The notes beneath the pieces were generated by a model. That model had not been told where the DNA came from, searched no databases, and was given only the letters and a program-made list of their open reading frames with translations. From the NCBI GenBank assembly GCA_009809945.1, contig WTPW01000018.1, positions 77,754 through 141,753 on the forward strand: a stretch of DNA of 64,000 nt, read 5' to 3'. This document shows positions 22,439 to 34,273 of this stretch, piece by piece; the first letter of the stretch is position 1, and the number at the start of each line of letters is the position of its first letter. This stretch comes from Gigaspora margarita (lineage: Eukaryota > Glomeromycota > Glomeromycetes > Diversisporales > Gigasporaceae). A program made the translations under genes and the position numbers.

Positions 22439-23570
22439 ATACAATTTATTTAAAAAATTTTACTAAACGAACTTTAAGAACGTTTTTATTTAAAATATTA
22501 AATAAATATAAATTCTTAAAGTGCATTTAAGAATTTACATTTGTTTATGGCCAAAATTATTATAAAGTTCAAAAAATCTTTAGATCCTGAGGTTAAGGCA
22601 GTTTCCCAAAAAACTTATTATTGAAGCATCGAAATAGATTGTTTATAACAATTGATTAAGTTTATATTCAGTTTAAATTATTTGGAACAATTGAAAATCC
22701 TAAAAACGAGCCAAAAATCTGTTTTAAATATATATATATATCAGATATTTGGTATCGAGAATATGTTGACTTTTTTACTTGATCAATTAAACAAAAATTT
22801 GGTATTTATGGCTTTTCTGAGCTGTATATTATTCGCAATTTTAAAAATTTTTATTACTAGTTAGTTTATCATATTCCTAACTAGAAATTGCACATGCAAG
22901 CGGTTTCACCGCCCATTTCAGATTTAACGGGTGATATGAAAATAAGCATGACGTTATCAATTACTGAGAATTTGTTATTTTTATTCAAAAGTAGAAAGCC
23001 ATTAGTGCCCTTGTTGCATTACTTGGCACTGTTAATTTCTTTAACATTCTATCTTTCAAAATGATGTCCTTTGAATTATATTGCATAATTATAAATCTTA
23101 AGATGAAACCTTTCATATCGTCAATCTCTATTAATTTATTCTTGAATTGTGATTTCATTTTGATGAGTTAATATTTTCTGTAAATATTTTCATTTTATTT
23201 ATAATGTAAATAACTTTTATACCCACTAGCTAAATAACGAGAATAGATAGTAAGGGTTCATAAAGTTGAATATCTCAAGGGTTATATTTTCATAAAGAAA
23301 ATGTATTTTCATAAAATATAGTTTCTACGGATTGTACAAATGTAGTTCCCATTCAAGTTATTAATAATCTTGATTGTTCTGACCAAAATGTGCGGTTGGA
23401 GTTAAACTGTGCGATCATGCACATTGCTCTACCAACTTGTATCTTATAAAAAAGACGTATAAGATATTTCTTGGAGTTACAAGGAAATTTGACTGTAGAT
23501 CCTTATACAAAGATTACACAAGCTACAAAAATTGCATAAAAAATTATTAATTCCCGAAATAGCAACATGG
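22439..23570. repeat. Intergenic part of the BTB unit (D to E)
   Basis: It matches 1995-3010 with small indels and lacks insertions, so it is a clean example of the spacer. A TA repeat is at 22729-22742. The upstream box of copy E follows at 23571-23628, slightly expanded by a repeated ACAAGCA. Confidence 0.75.
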
Positions 23571-23628
23571 GCGTCAAGCATGAATAAATACAAGCAATAC
23601 AAGCATTTGTATTACAATCTATTGAGAA

Positions 23629-25163
23629 ATGGCGATCAAACTTTTTGAAAAACTTTCAGATAATTATATTGATCTTTTAGAGAACGAAGAAGATTTTAAT
23701 GTGATCATTAAAGTGGGAAATGTTCCAAATATAAAGGAATTTAAATCACATTCAGCAATTTTAAAATCTAGATCATTGTATTTTCGTAACGAATTAGCGA
23801 ATGCAGTTAAAGATACGAATAATATCACAAAAATTAATTTAGTACCACAAGTTCCCATTTCGCAATTTGAAATTATTATTAAGTAAATATCACACTTTTG
23901 CTTTTAATATAAAATTAATTTACAAGATTGTTTAACGCATTATTAAATAGGTATATTTATGGTGGCTTTGTTTCGTTAGAAAATCTTAACGGCCAGTCTA
24001 TTTTTGATCTCGTTCAAGCCGCTGATGAGCTTCTTCTAGAAGAATTAGTAGAAAGTCTTGAAACTCATTTAATCGAAAAAAATGCTCATTGGTTGCGTTC
24101 TCATTTTGCACACATTTATAAAACTTGCAATCAGAATAACAGATTTAAAGAGCTACAGAAATGGTGTGATAATATTGTAGTAAAATATCCAAATCTCGTT
24201 TTCGATTCTGAAGATTTCACTTCTCTTAAAGAAAATGCATTAATTTCACTTATCAAACGTGATGATTTGCAAATGGAAGAAATAAAAATATGGAATCATC
24301 TCATCGAATGGGGAATTGCACAAAACTCGGCTTTACCTTCAGACATTGAAAATTGGTCACATGAAAATTTTATAACCTTGAAGACTACTTTACAAAATTG
24401 TTTACCTTTTATCCGTTATTTTCAAATTTCTGGTGATGATGTTGCAAAGTATATATTACCGTATTTGTTAATCCTTGAAAAAAATCTTTGGAAAGACTTG
24501 GCAAGCAAATTTATGTCTTCTAATCATCAAATTTCGTCAACAATTCTGCCTCCTCGAATTATTTCTGTTCCAGTTTTACCAAACAGATCAACTGAACCAT
24601 TTTCAACTGTCATCAATGAAGAACATGCAGCAGAAATTGCATCATGGATTGATAAAAAGACTAATTCGTATAACACAACAGATATCCCTTACGAATTTAA
24701 ATTACTTCTTCGTGGAAGCAGGGATGGCTTTACTCGTGAAGCATTTTGGAATTTATGTAATTTGCAAGCGAATACAGTTACCGTTGTGAATGTTAAAGGT
24801 CTCAATGGTAACATTGAAAAAATCATTGGTGGGTATAATCCAATTGCATGGAATAGATCTGTTAATAATTATTCTAGTTGCCAAGAGAGCTTTATTTTCT
24901 CATTGAAGAATGTTGTTGTTCAAAATTCTATTTTAAGTCGTGTAAAAGACCAGCAATATGCGTTTTATTTTGATAATAATCGTGGTGTATGTTTTGGTAG
25001 TTCCGATCTTCGTATGTTTGATGATTATGATAAACAATATGCTAATAATCAAAGTAATGTGTGTTGTGTTAATGGTTCGTTTTATGAAAAACCAATCTGT
25101 GGCAAGGGATATTTTTTGGTAAACGAATATGAAGTTTTTCAAATCAATAAGAAATTTAAATAA
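23629..25163 (+). CDS. BTB-BACK-TLDc domain protein, copy E (intact)
   Basis: Exons 23629-23882 and 23951-25163 with a 68 nt intron (GTAAATA...TTAAATAG) give 488 codons, the same length as copy A. All family motifs are present: FNVIIKVG and FRNELA in BTB, LISLIKRDDLQMEE in BACK, FKLLLRGSRDGFTREAFWNL, IIGGYNPIAW and NEYEVFQI in TLDc. Differences from copy A cluster near the C-terminus, where GVCFG is preceded by DNN and followed by SS, and where VNGSFYEKPICGKGY replaces VYCEYYETKLCDDGR. An alternative in-frame ATG at 23928 lies in the intron and is not used. With copy A it is the best candidate for an expressed member. Confidence 0.9.
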
Positions 25164-25545
25164 TACAATTTATTTAAAAAATTTTTACTAAGCAAGCTTA
25201 ATAGAATGTTTTTGTTGAAAATATTAAATAAATATAAATTCTTAAAGTGCAGTTAAGAATTTAAATTTGTTTATGCCAAAATTGTTATAAAATTCAACAA
25301 TCTTTAGATTTCAATGTATTTATTTTTCGTCCTGAGACCTAAAACATTCTCACAAAAACTTACTATTAAAGCATCAAAATAAATTGTCTATAACAACTTA
25401 TTAAGCTTATATTAAGTTTAAAATTCTTAAATGATTTAGAATAATTAAAATCCTAACTTCGAGCTGTAATATCTAAATTAGCTGTTACAGTATTTCTAAA
25501 TTATGTACATATCAGATATTTTGTTATCGAGAATGCGTTAACTTT
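25164..25545. repeat. 3' flank of copy E (first part)
   Basis: It matches 1995-2350. It breaks at about 25545, where an unrelated segment starts, and resumes at about 26325 with CTTGATCAGTCAAACAAAAT. Confidence 0.7.
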
Positions 25546-26324
25546 TTAGCCCTATGCGTCGACGAAGTCACGCTAGGGTTATTATCGCGAGGATCACCCT
25601 TTGTGGCTGATATAAGTTAAGCCTTATATGGAAGACAATCGATATGCATTCGATTGTATATGATTGAGATTATAGAAATGCATGTGAAAAAGAATATTCA
25701 TATGATTGACATCATAGTGATGCAGGTAGGTGCATATAATGGAATTATAAAAGATACATGTGAGCGTAAAGTGGAAATTTAGTGCTTTCTTACTTCGCTT
25801 GTCTTCTTGTTCTCTTCGCTGTCCGATTACTATCTGGCTTCTTCGTGACGGTCCCACCACCCCCTNCCTTCAAGTCGGTACATCTAGCATTCTGCCGGTT
25901 GTCATGCATAANAAGAAAAGAAAAGGAANAAAAGAAGAAAGTAGAATGCGCCTCACCATNNCGTAGGCTCGTACTTTTTCGATCCTCATTTTCATACTTC
26001 GTCACGTGAGCAACACCAGTGACGTAGATGACACGTAAACTTGTAAAATTTGACAAATTGGTAAATAACACGTAAACATGTAGAAAATTGATAAAGCACA
26101 AGTATGTCACAATAGAAAAGAAAGTAAAGAGGTGGAGCAACACCAGTGACGTAGATGACACGTAAATTTGTAAAATTTGACAAATTGGTAAATAACACGT
26201 AAACATGTAGAAAATTGATAAAGCACAAGTATGTCACAATAGAAGAGAAAGTAAAGAGGTGGAGCACTACTCCCATATGTATCTTCATTATGCATGTTTA
26301 ATAAAAGATCCGAGCGAGAATAAT
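25546..26324. mobile_element. Insertion of unknown class in the E spacer, with ambiguous bases
   Basis: About 780 bp between ACTTTTTA and TACTTGATC of the spacer. It starts GCCCTATGCGTCGACGAAGT and is richer in CG than its surroundings. It contains a two-copy tandem repeat (26008-26261) and all five ambiguous bases of the window, in a poly-purine stretch that is probably hard to assemble. No coding potential that I trust and no clear inverted ends; TA may be the duplicated target. Confidence 0.5.
26008..26261. repeat. Tandem repeat, 2 x 127 bp
   Basis: The unit starts GAGCAACACCAGTGACGTAG and ends AGTAAAGAGGTG. The copies at 26008 and 26135 differ at only a few positions, and a third begins at 26262 (GAGCACTACTCC) but diverges. 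Minus-strand frames across it repeat the same peptide and are artefacts. Confidence 0.9.
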
Positions 26325-26660
26325 ACTTGATCAGTCAAACAAAATTTAATACTTGCGGTTTTTTCTGTGCTGTATATTATTCGCAATTTTAAAAACTTTT
26401 ATTACTGATTTAGTATATTCCTAACTAGAAATTGCACATACGAGCGGTTTCGTCGTCCATTTCAGTTAGTAATTAGATTTAACAGATGATATGGTGTTAC
26501 CAATTACTGAGAATTTATTATTTTTTATTATTTTAGTGCGAAAGTGGAATTCCACCAGTGCCCTTGTTGCACTACATGGCACAATTGATTCTTTAATATT
26601 CTATCAAAATGATCCTTTGGATTATATTTCATAGATGAGATCCTTTCATATCGTCAATCT

Positions 26661-27157
26661 CAGGGTTGTTAGGTGGTAAATTATAATCGGTAAATTACGG
26701 CAATTTACCAGGTAATTTACGGTAATTTACCAGGTAATTTACCAAAGATGTGGTAAATTTACCCATATATATATTAAAAAATATTAAGTCTACAATAAGT
26801 TATTTTGCATCATGTAATATATATGTGGTAAATAAATATTTATACTTTTGATAAATTTTCACTGGTGTTAACTTCAAAGAAAAAATTTGCTTTATGCTAA
26901 TCTTAATTAATAAAAAATATTTTATTTTAAATTAGAAATTGAAAAAGTAAAAAATTTTTATCTATTATGCAATAATCAAAAATGTATTTTGTAAAAATAT
27001 ACTTTAATGTTGTGTTTGTATATATAATTTTTAGATAAATTTATATTATACAAACTCTATCTTTAAAATAACTAAAGGTAAATTTACCGGTAATTTACCA
27101 AATTGCCTGGTAAATTTACCAAAAAATTTTAAAAATTACGGTAAATTAACAACCCTA
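26661..27157. mobile_element. 497 bp hAT-like MITE
   Basis: Ends CAGGGTTGTTA / TAACAACCCTA lie between 8 bp duplications GTCAATCT (26653-26660 and 27158-27165). Other units show the undisturbed TCGTCAATCTCTATTTATTC. Subterminal repeats of GGTAATTTAC(C) and GGTAAATTTACC fill both ends; the middle is AT-rich and non-coding. Confidence 0.9.
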
Positions 27158-27344
27158 GTCAATCTCTATTTATTCATCCTTGAATTGTGATCACATGCTG
27201 TTTTCAGTATGATGGGTTAACATTTACTGTAAATAGTTTTTGCTTTATTTATAATGTAAATAACTTTTATGCCCACTAACTAAATAACGAGAATAAATAA
27301 TAAAGATTTATTATTATTGCTCGATCAGAGACTTTGTTACTACT

Positions 27345-27756
27345 AAGCAAGAGCTTTATTTCTCATTGAAAAATGGAGTCGTTCAACATTCTATTTTAGG
27401 TCGTGTAAAAAAATTTGCAATATTGAATGGTCATTGATTTGTACACAGGTCTCTTAACAAAATACCAAGGTGGATTAGTGGTGGCAACAGATTCAATAGA
27501 TTGTTACCAGGTTATTCACAAATTTCTGAGTTGGATGTCTCGGAACTTAGGTCGTCGTTTATCCCAGGCTGATTGCGGTGTATGTTTTATTCGTTGCGAT
27601 CTTCGTATTTTTTTTGATGATGATAAAATATATGATAATAATCAAAGTAATAGATGTTTTGTTTACCTTTGGACTTATGAAAAACCAATTTGTGACAATG
27701 GACATTGTTTGGTAAACGAATATGAAGTTTTTAAAGTAATCAGAAATCTAAATAAT
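27345..27756 (+). pseudogene. BTB copy F, C-terminal TLDc fragment only
   Basis: It starts at AAGAGCTTTATTTCTCATTG (SFIFSL region) and ends with NEYEVFKV near the normal stop. About 150 bp of unrelated sequence (27414-27562) separates LGRVKK from GVCFIRCDLRIFFDDD. BTB, BACK and the first half of TLDc are missing. An open frame runs 27427-27909 through the fragment but its beginning and end are not family sequence. The variable patch here reads VYLWTYEKPICDNGH. Confidence 0.8.
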
Positions 27757-27814
27757 GCCAATTTATTTATAAAATTTTTACTAAGCAAGCTTAACAGAAC
27801 GTTTTTATTTAAAA

Positions 27815-28027
27815 TGTCACGGCTGATGCTGAAGTTGGCTGATGCTGAAGCTATGACCTATTTTGATATAAAATTTAAAATTTTTTTTTGGATTATAGGG
27901 TTAGGGTAGGGTTTGGGTATGGATTTCATATTTATAGAGTATATATGGATTTTAGCGGGCTTATAGTTTCTAATTGAGACCCCATCCATAGCTTCAGCAT
28001 CAGCCAACTTCAGCATCAGCCGTGACA
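27815..28027. mobile_element. MITE with perfect 40 bp inverted ends and telomere-like core
   Basis: Ends TGTCACGGCTGATGCTGAAG and inverse, containing a tandem GGCTGATGCTGAAG twice. The core has TTATAGGGTTAGGGTAGGGT and GGATTTTAGCGGGCTTATAG. The same core, with different ends, is in the element at 36984-37158. Inserted in the 3' flank of copy F, where other copies read AAAATATTAAATAAAT. Confidence 0.85.
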
Positions 28028-28369
28028 TTAAATAAATTTAAATTCTTAAAAGCATTTAAGAGTTTAAATTATTTATGCCCATAATTGTTATAAAGTTCAA
28101 TAATCTTTAGATTTCAAGGTATTGATGTTTCGTTCTGAGTTCTAAAACAGTCTCACGAGAGGCATCAAAATAAATTGCCTATCAAAACTGATTAAGTTTA
28201 TAGTAAGTTTTAAATTCTTTAATTATTTGAAACAATTATCTAAAAACGAGCTGAAATATCTAATTAGTTGTTATTTTAAATATATACATATCATATATTT
28301 TATTATCGAGAATACGTTGACTTTATTACTGGTTTATTATATACTAAGGCCAGACCAATTTAATTCGGT

Positions 28370-29100
28370 GGTTTACGTTACCCTCCCCCCTACTTAGAAA
28401 TCCCTTAATGAATTCGAAGAATCTGATTTGTCATTTGATCCGACAGACCAATCAAATTCTTTTATTGGATCCACGATTTTATTGTTATTAATTAATTTGA
28501 TCGACATGATTGGCCAATCATATTATCGATAGGCATGCCCTAAAAATTTCACGTGTAGAGCTGTAGACATTAGAATATCAATGAACATACACTATGCCGT
28601 TTGACGTGACGTATGTGACGTGACGTTTAATATGATTATATATAAAATTTATATGACGTAAAGAGTGACGTACTACCTTGAACCTTCTAAATGTCTGCAG
28701 CTCTATTTCACGTGCCCCAACCCTAGTTGTAACACTGGCTACAAAAAGAGAACTTGAGGATTTTTTTAAATTTATTTGATAATTGTACTCTAAAACTTTT
28801 TTAGAATGTATTTAATTTTTGATGCTGCCTAGGTAGGTTCGTACGAATGTGTATACGCTTGTTTGACATGAATGGTTCTGGTTTTTTTTTCGTCAGTACC
28901 AAAGATTTTTTACAGCTGCAAGTAATCTAACGCAGATCTGCTGTACAATACATTTCCTGCAGCCAAAACAGGTTCCATTGAGTCTTGTGTTTAATGCGCA
29001 GCCATATTTGATTAATATGGAAAAGAGAAAAAATTCATTTAGAAATTTATACGTATTCCAGATTTCCAGATTTCCGGTGACGAAATTTGATAATCACAGT
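28370..29100. repeat. Segment duplicated at 30375-30945
   Basis: Shared landmarks are TGATTTGTCATTTGATCCGA / GACAGACCAATCAAATTCTT, GGCCAATCATATTATCGATA, TTTCACGTGCCCCAACC, AACGCAGATCTGCTGTACAA and CAGCCATATTTGATTAATAT. The copies differ by the MITE at 28556-28705 and small changes. The segment is not part of the basic BTB unit, so it was present before units G and H were duplicated from one another. Confidence 0.8.
28556..28705. mobile_element. 150 bp MULE-like MITE
   Basis: Ends TAGAGCTGTAGACA / TGTCTGCAGCTCTA lie between 9 bp duplications TTTCACGTG (28547-28555 and 28706-28714). The homologous segment at 30538-30555 is the empty site with a single TTTCACGTG. The interior has repeated GTGACGT. 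Confidence 0.92.
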
Positions 29101-29238
29101 AAATTGAAAAGCGCTGTAATATTCTATCAAAATGATGCCCTTTGGATTTCATAAATATAAGTCCTGAGATGAGACATTTTCATATCGTCAATCTCTATAA
29201 ATTCATCCATGAATTGTGATTACATGCTGTTTACATTA

Positions 29239-29489
29239 GGTTGTTCGAAATTACAATTTCGTTTAATGTTCCCCCACCAGCTCTAAGAGCTCCCCCCTAG
29301 AATTAAACAGACCAATCAGAACGCTCATCTCGTCTTAGGATTCCAATAAGTCACGTGCTTATAAGTCGACCAATAAGAATGTGTTTATTTTTTGCAATTT
29401 TAATATGTTTGTTTAATTTGACCCCCCTCCACCCACCACGCTTAAGCTTCTTAAGGGAACGTTAAAAGAAATTATAAATTCAAATGGCC
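29239..29489. mobile_element. 251 bp PIF/Harbinger-like MITE
   Basis: Ends GGTTGTTCGAAATTACAATT and, inverted, GGCCATTTGAATTTATAATT share about 27 of 36 positions and both continue to GTTCCC. The target TTA is duplicated (29236-29238 and 29490-29492). Other units read TTTACATTATGATGGGTTAA without interruption. Confidence 0.75.
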
Positions 29490-29775
29490 TTATGATGGGT
29501 TAACATTTTATGCTAAAATTTTCACTTTGTTTATAATGTAAATAACTTTTACGCTTACTAACGTTACGACTGGAGTTAAACTGTGCGATCATGCATATAG
29601 CTCTCCCAACTAGTGACAATAGTACTATCATTGGTATCAATATTAATATGCGTATATTTTATAAAAAACAAGCTGCAAAAATTGCAGACATAAAAAGTTT
29701 TTAATTCCCGAAATGGCTACATTGGGCGTCAAGCATGAATAAATGCAAAATTTTGTATTACAAACCCGTTAAGAA

Positions 29776-30029
29776 ATGGCAATAAACCTTTTTGAAAAAC
29801 TTTCAAATAACTATATTGATCTATTAGAGAACGGAGAAGATTTTAATGTGATTATTAAAGTGGGAAATGTTCCAAACATAAAGGAATTTAAAGCACATTC
29901 AGCAATTTTAAAATCTAGATCATTGTATTTTCGTAACGAATTAGCAAAGGCTATTAAAGATACGAATAATATTACAAGAATTAATTTAGCACCTCAAATT
30001 CCTATTTCGCAATTTGAAATTATTATTAA
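29776..30029 (+). pseudogene. BTB copy G, intact exon 1 without exon 2
   Basis: It encodes MAINLFEKLS to the splice donor after FEIII and differs from exon 1 of copy H at a single residue (Asn for Lys at position 4). The intron starts normally (GTAAATGTCACATTT) but after about 50 bases runs into a MITE (30079-30371) and then into the duplicated segment leading to copy H. If unspliced it would give an 85-residue BTB half-domain. Such a protein could still dimerise in principle, but nothing shows that it is made. Confidence 0.8.
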
Positions 30030-30078
30030 GTAAATGTCACATTTTTGTTTTTTAATATAAAATTGATTTTTTCGCATA

Positions 30079-30371
30079 GGCGATACATCGCACCCTATAA
30101 GATCTGGTGTAACGTGAAATCAAAACAATAAATAAATTCGTTAGTTTAGGGTTAGGGTAAGGGTTAGTTTAGGGTCAGGGTAGTGTGTTTTAGCGAAGAG
30201 TTTCTAATCCAAAATTTCGTAAGGAATTTTTTTTGTTAGAGCATAAGAGGTGGTTTCATAGGCAAAATTTAGCGTTATGGCCGATTTTTGAAAAAAAATC
30301 GTAATCGATTCGATCTCACGTTACACCTGATCCTGAATTCTTATTGGTTGATCAGGGAGCGATACATCGCC
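30079..30371. mobile_element. 293 bp TIR element, GGCGATACATCGC ends, telomere-like core
   Basis: Ends GGCGATACATCGC / GCGATACATCGCC lead into paired GATCTGGTGTAACGTGA and TCACGTTACACCTGATC. The core (30143-30185) is TTTAGGGTTAGGGTAAGGGT followed by related variants. It shares AAAATTTAGCG and TTACACCTGATCCTGAATT with 8340-8674. It truncates the intron of copy G. Confidence 0.75.
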
Positions 30372-30374
30372 ATG

Positions 30375-30945
30375 GCGATAAATATAATAATTGAATTCGA
30401 TAAAGAATCTGATAGGTCATTTGATCAGACAGACCAATCAAATTCTTTTATTGATTCCATTGATGGAATTACGATTTTAATAATTCATTTGATCGACATA
30501 AATTGGCCAATCATATTATCGATAGGCATGCCTAAAAATTTCACGTGCCCCAACCTTAGTTGTAACACTGGCCACAAAGAAGGATTTTTTAAATTTATTT
30601 GATAATTGTACTCTAAAACTTTTTTACTACCTAGGTAGGTTCGTATGAATGTGTATACACTTGTTTGACATGAATAGTTCTGTTTTTTTTTGTCAGCACA
30701 AAAATTTTTTACAGCTGTAAGTGATCTAACGCAGATCTGCTGTACAATACATTTCCTGCAGCCAAAACAGGTTCCATTGAGTCTTGTGTTTAATGCACAG
30801 CCATATTTGATTAATATGGAAAAAGAGAAAAATTCATTCAGAATTTTATACGTATTTTAAATTTCCAGATTTCAAGATTTCCTTCCGGTGACGAAATTTG
30901 ATAATCACAGTAAATTGAAAAGCGCTGTAATATCTATCAAAATGA
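30375..30945. repeat. Second copy of the 28370-29100 segment
   Basis: It lacks the 150 bp MITE and so fixes that element's ends. A 104-codon frame across 30288-30602 is chance and includes part of the element before it. Confidence 0.75.
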
Positions 30946-31424
30946 TGCCCTTTGGATCATATTTCACAATTATATGTCCTAAGATGAGACATTTTCATAT
31001 CATCAATCTCCATATATTCATCCATGAATTGTGATTACATGCTGTTTACATTATGATGGGTTAACATTTTATGTTAATATTTTCACTTTATTTTTAATGT
31101 AAATCACTTTACGCTTAATAGCTAAATAACGAGAATAAATCGTAAAGAATCATATAGTTGAATGTCTTATGGGTATTATTTTACAAGTTCTTCATAACCT
31201 TGAATGATCTGAACAACGTTTCGGCTGGATTTAAACTGTGGGATCATGCATATAGCTCTCCCAACTAGTCATAATAGTACTATTATTAGTATCAAATATC
31301 AATATGCGTATATTTATAAAAAGGACGGATAAGATATTTCTTGTAGATATCTTACACAAAGATGACACAAGCTGCAAAAATTGCAGACATAAAAAGTTTT
31401 TAATTCCCGAAATGGCAACATTGG

Positions 31425-31475
31425 GCGTCAAGCATGAATAAATACAAACATTTTGTATTACAAACCCGTTAAGAA
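31425..31475 (+). promoter_or_regulatory. Conserved upstream box of copy H
   Basis: GCGTCAAGCATGAATAAATA is followed by ACAAACATTTTGTATTACAA (one extra T in the palindrome) and AAGAAATGG at the start codon. Confidence 0.5.
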
Positions 31476-32994
31476 ATGGCGATCAAACTTTTTGAAAAAC
31501 TTTCAAATAATTATATTGATCTATTAGAGAACGGAGAAGATTTTAATGTGATTATTAAAGTGGGAAATGTTCCAAACATAAAGGAATTTAAAGCACATTC
31601 GGCCATTTTAAAATCTAGATCATTGTATTTTCGTAACGAATTAGCAAAGGCTATTAAAGATACGAATAATATTACAAGAATTAATTTAGCACCACAAATT
31701 CCCATTTCGCAATTTGAAATTATTATTAAGTAAATGTCACACTTTTGTTTTTTAATATAAAATTAATATGCAAGATCTTTTAACTTAATTTATTAATAGG
31801 TATATTTATGGTGGCTTTGTTCCATTAGAAAATCTTAACGGCCAATCTATTTTTAATCTCGTTCAAACCGCTGATGAGCTTCTTCTGGAAGAATTAGTGG
31901 AAAGTCTTGAGACTCATTTAATTAAAACAAATGCACACTGGTTACGTTCTCGCTTTTCACACATTTATAAAACTTGCACCCAGAATAACAGATTTAAAGA
32001 GCTACAGAAATGGTGTGATAATAATGTAGTAAAATATCCAAATCTCGTTTTCGATTCTGAGGATTTCACTTCTCTTAAAGAACATGCATTAATTTCACTC
32101 ATCAAACGTGATGATTTACAAATGGAAGAAATAAAAATTTGGAATCATGTCATCGAATGGGGGATTGCACAAAACCCGACTTTACCTTCAGATCTCGAAA
32201 ATTGGACCTATGAAAATTTTATAACTTTAAAGACTACTCTGCAAAATTGTTTACCTCTTATACGTTATTTTCAAGTTTCTGGTGATGATGTTGCAAATTA
32301 TATATTACCGTATTCGTCTATTCTTGAAAAAAATCTCTGGAAAGATCTGGCAAGCAAAAATATGTCTCCTAATCATCAAATTTCGTCAACAATTCTGCCT
32401 CCTCGAATTATTTCTGCTCCAGTTTTACCAAACAGATCAACTGAACCATTTTCAACTGTCATCAATGAAAAACAAGCAGCCGAAATTGCATCATGGATTG
32501 ATAAAAAGACCAATTCGTATAACACAAAAGATAACCCTTATGAATTTAAATTACTTTTACGTGGAAGCAGGGATGGCTTTACTCGTGAAACATTTTGGAA
32601 TTTATGTAATTTGAAAGCGAATACAGTTACCGTTGTGAATGTTAAAAGTCCTAATAATAATGAAAAAATCATTGGTGGGTATAATCCAATTGCATGGGAT
32701 AGTTCTGTTGATAGTTATTCTAGTTGCTAAGAGAGTTTTATTTTCTCATTGAAAAATGGAGTCGTTCAAAATTCTATTTTAAGTCGTGTAAAAGACCAGC
32801 GATTTGCGCTTTATTTTAATGCTGATCGTGGTGTATGTTTCGGTGGTTGCGATCTTCGTTTGTTTTGTGTTTATGATAATCAAAGTAATGTGTGTCGTGT
32901 TTATCGCCGGTTTTATGAAAAATCAATTTGCGACAATGGTCATTTTTTGGTAAATGAATATGAAATTTTTCAAGTCAATAAGAAATCCAAATAA
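31476..32994 (+). pseudogene. BTB-BACK-TLDc copy H, one nonsense codon
   Basis: Exons 31476-31729 and 31800-32994. The frame is open except for TAA at 32728-32730, where the paralogues have CAA (Gln of SSCQESF); a single C-to-T change explains it. After it 88 codons continue to the usual stop. Relative to copy A it also lacks several codons in the DYDKxxVNNQ region (reads VYDNQSNVCR). Translation would lose the second half of TLDc. It could be a recent pseudogene or a base-call error, as the rest is well preserved. Confidence 0.85.
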
Positions 32995-34230
32995 TACCAA
33001 TTTATTTAAAAATTTTACTAAGCAAACTTATCAGAATGTTTTTATTTAAAGTATTAAATAAATATAAATTCTTAAAAAGCATTTAGAAGTTTAAATTATT
33101 TATGACCACATTTGTTGTAAAATTCAACAATCTTTAGATTTCAAGGTATTTATTTTTCGTCCTGAAACCTAAAACAGTCTCACAAAAGCTTACTAAAATT
33201 TACTATTAAAGCATCAAAATAAATTGCCTATCACAATTATTAAGTTTATATTAAGTTTAAACTTCTTTAAATTATTTAGAATAATTAAAATCTTAACCGC
33301 GAGCTGTAATATCTAATTTTTAGTTGTTATTTCTAAATTATGTACAATACATATTGGTTATCGAGAATATGTTGACTTTTTGACTTGATCAATTACAGTA
33401 AATAAAAAATTGATATTTGCGGCTTTTCTGCACTGTATATTGATCGCAATTTTAAAAAACTTTATTACAAGTTTATTACATTCCTAACTAGAAATTGCAC
33501 ATATGGGCTTTTTCGCCGCCAATTTTAGGTAGTAATTAGACTTAATAGATGATATGACGTAACCAATTACTGAGAAATTGGTATTTTTATGCGAAAGTGG
33601 AATGCCACCAGTGCACTTGTTGCACGATTTAGCACGGCTAATTTCTTTAATATTCTATCAAAATGATGTCATTTGGATTATATTTTACAATTATAAGTCC
33701 TAATATGAGACCCTTTTATATCGTCAACTCTATTTATACATTACGTTTTCATTATGATGGATTAACATTTTCTATAAATATTTTCACTTTTTTATAATGC
33801 AAATAAATTTTACGCCTATTAACTAGATAACGAGAATAATTAGTAAAGATTCATAAGGTTGAATATCTTATGGGCTGTATTTTAATAATGAAACGTAGTT
33901 TCTTTTCATAAAGAAAATGTATTTTCATAAAAATGTGGTTTACTGGACTTTTATACATGTAGTTCCCATTCAAGTTCTACATAACCTTGAATGTTCTATG
34001 CCAAGGTTGCGGCTGGAGCTAAACTGTGCAATAATGCACATTGCTCCACAACTAGTCATACCATTATTAATATGTACGTATCAATATCAAATAGCGTATA
34101 TCTTGTAAAAATGACGGATAAGATATTTCTAGGAATTTGATTGTAGACCTTTTGCACAATATGTCACAAGCTTCAAAAATTGCAAACCTAACCGATATAT
34201 GATAAAATCCCGAAATACATAGCAGTATTT
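32995..34230. repeat. Intergenic part of the BTB unit (H to I)
   Basis: It aligns with 1995-3010 and 22439-23570 without large insertions. It is diverged a little more than the D-E spacer, and no gene is seen. Confidence 0.7.
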
Positions 34231-34273
34231 GGCGTCAAGCATAGATAAATACGTATTACAAACTTATTGAGAA

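Noticed and set aside
25790-26295. Overlapping minus-strand ORFs of 62-138 codons
   Set aside because: They repeat the same peptide because of the 127 bp tandem repeat and run through ambiguous bases.
30143-30185. TTAGGG-like run as a telomere or chromosome end
   Set aside because: Only about 40 bp, degenerate, and inside a TIR element with normal sequence on both sides; it is interstitial.
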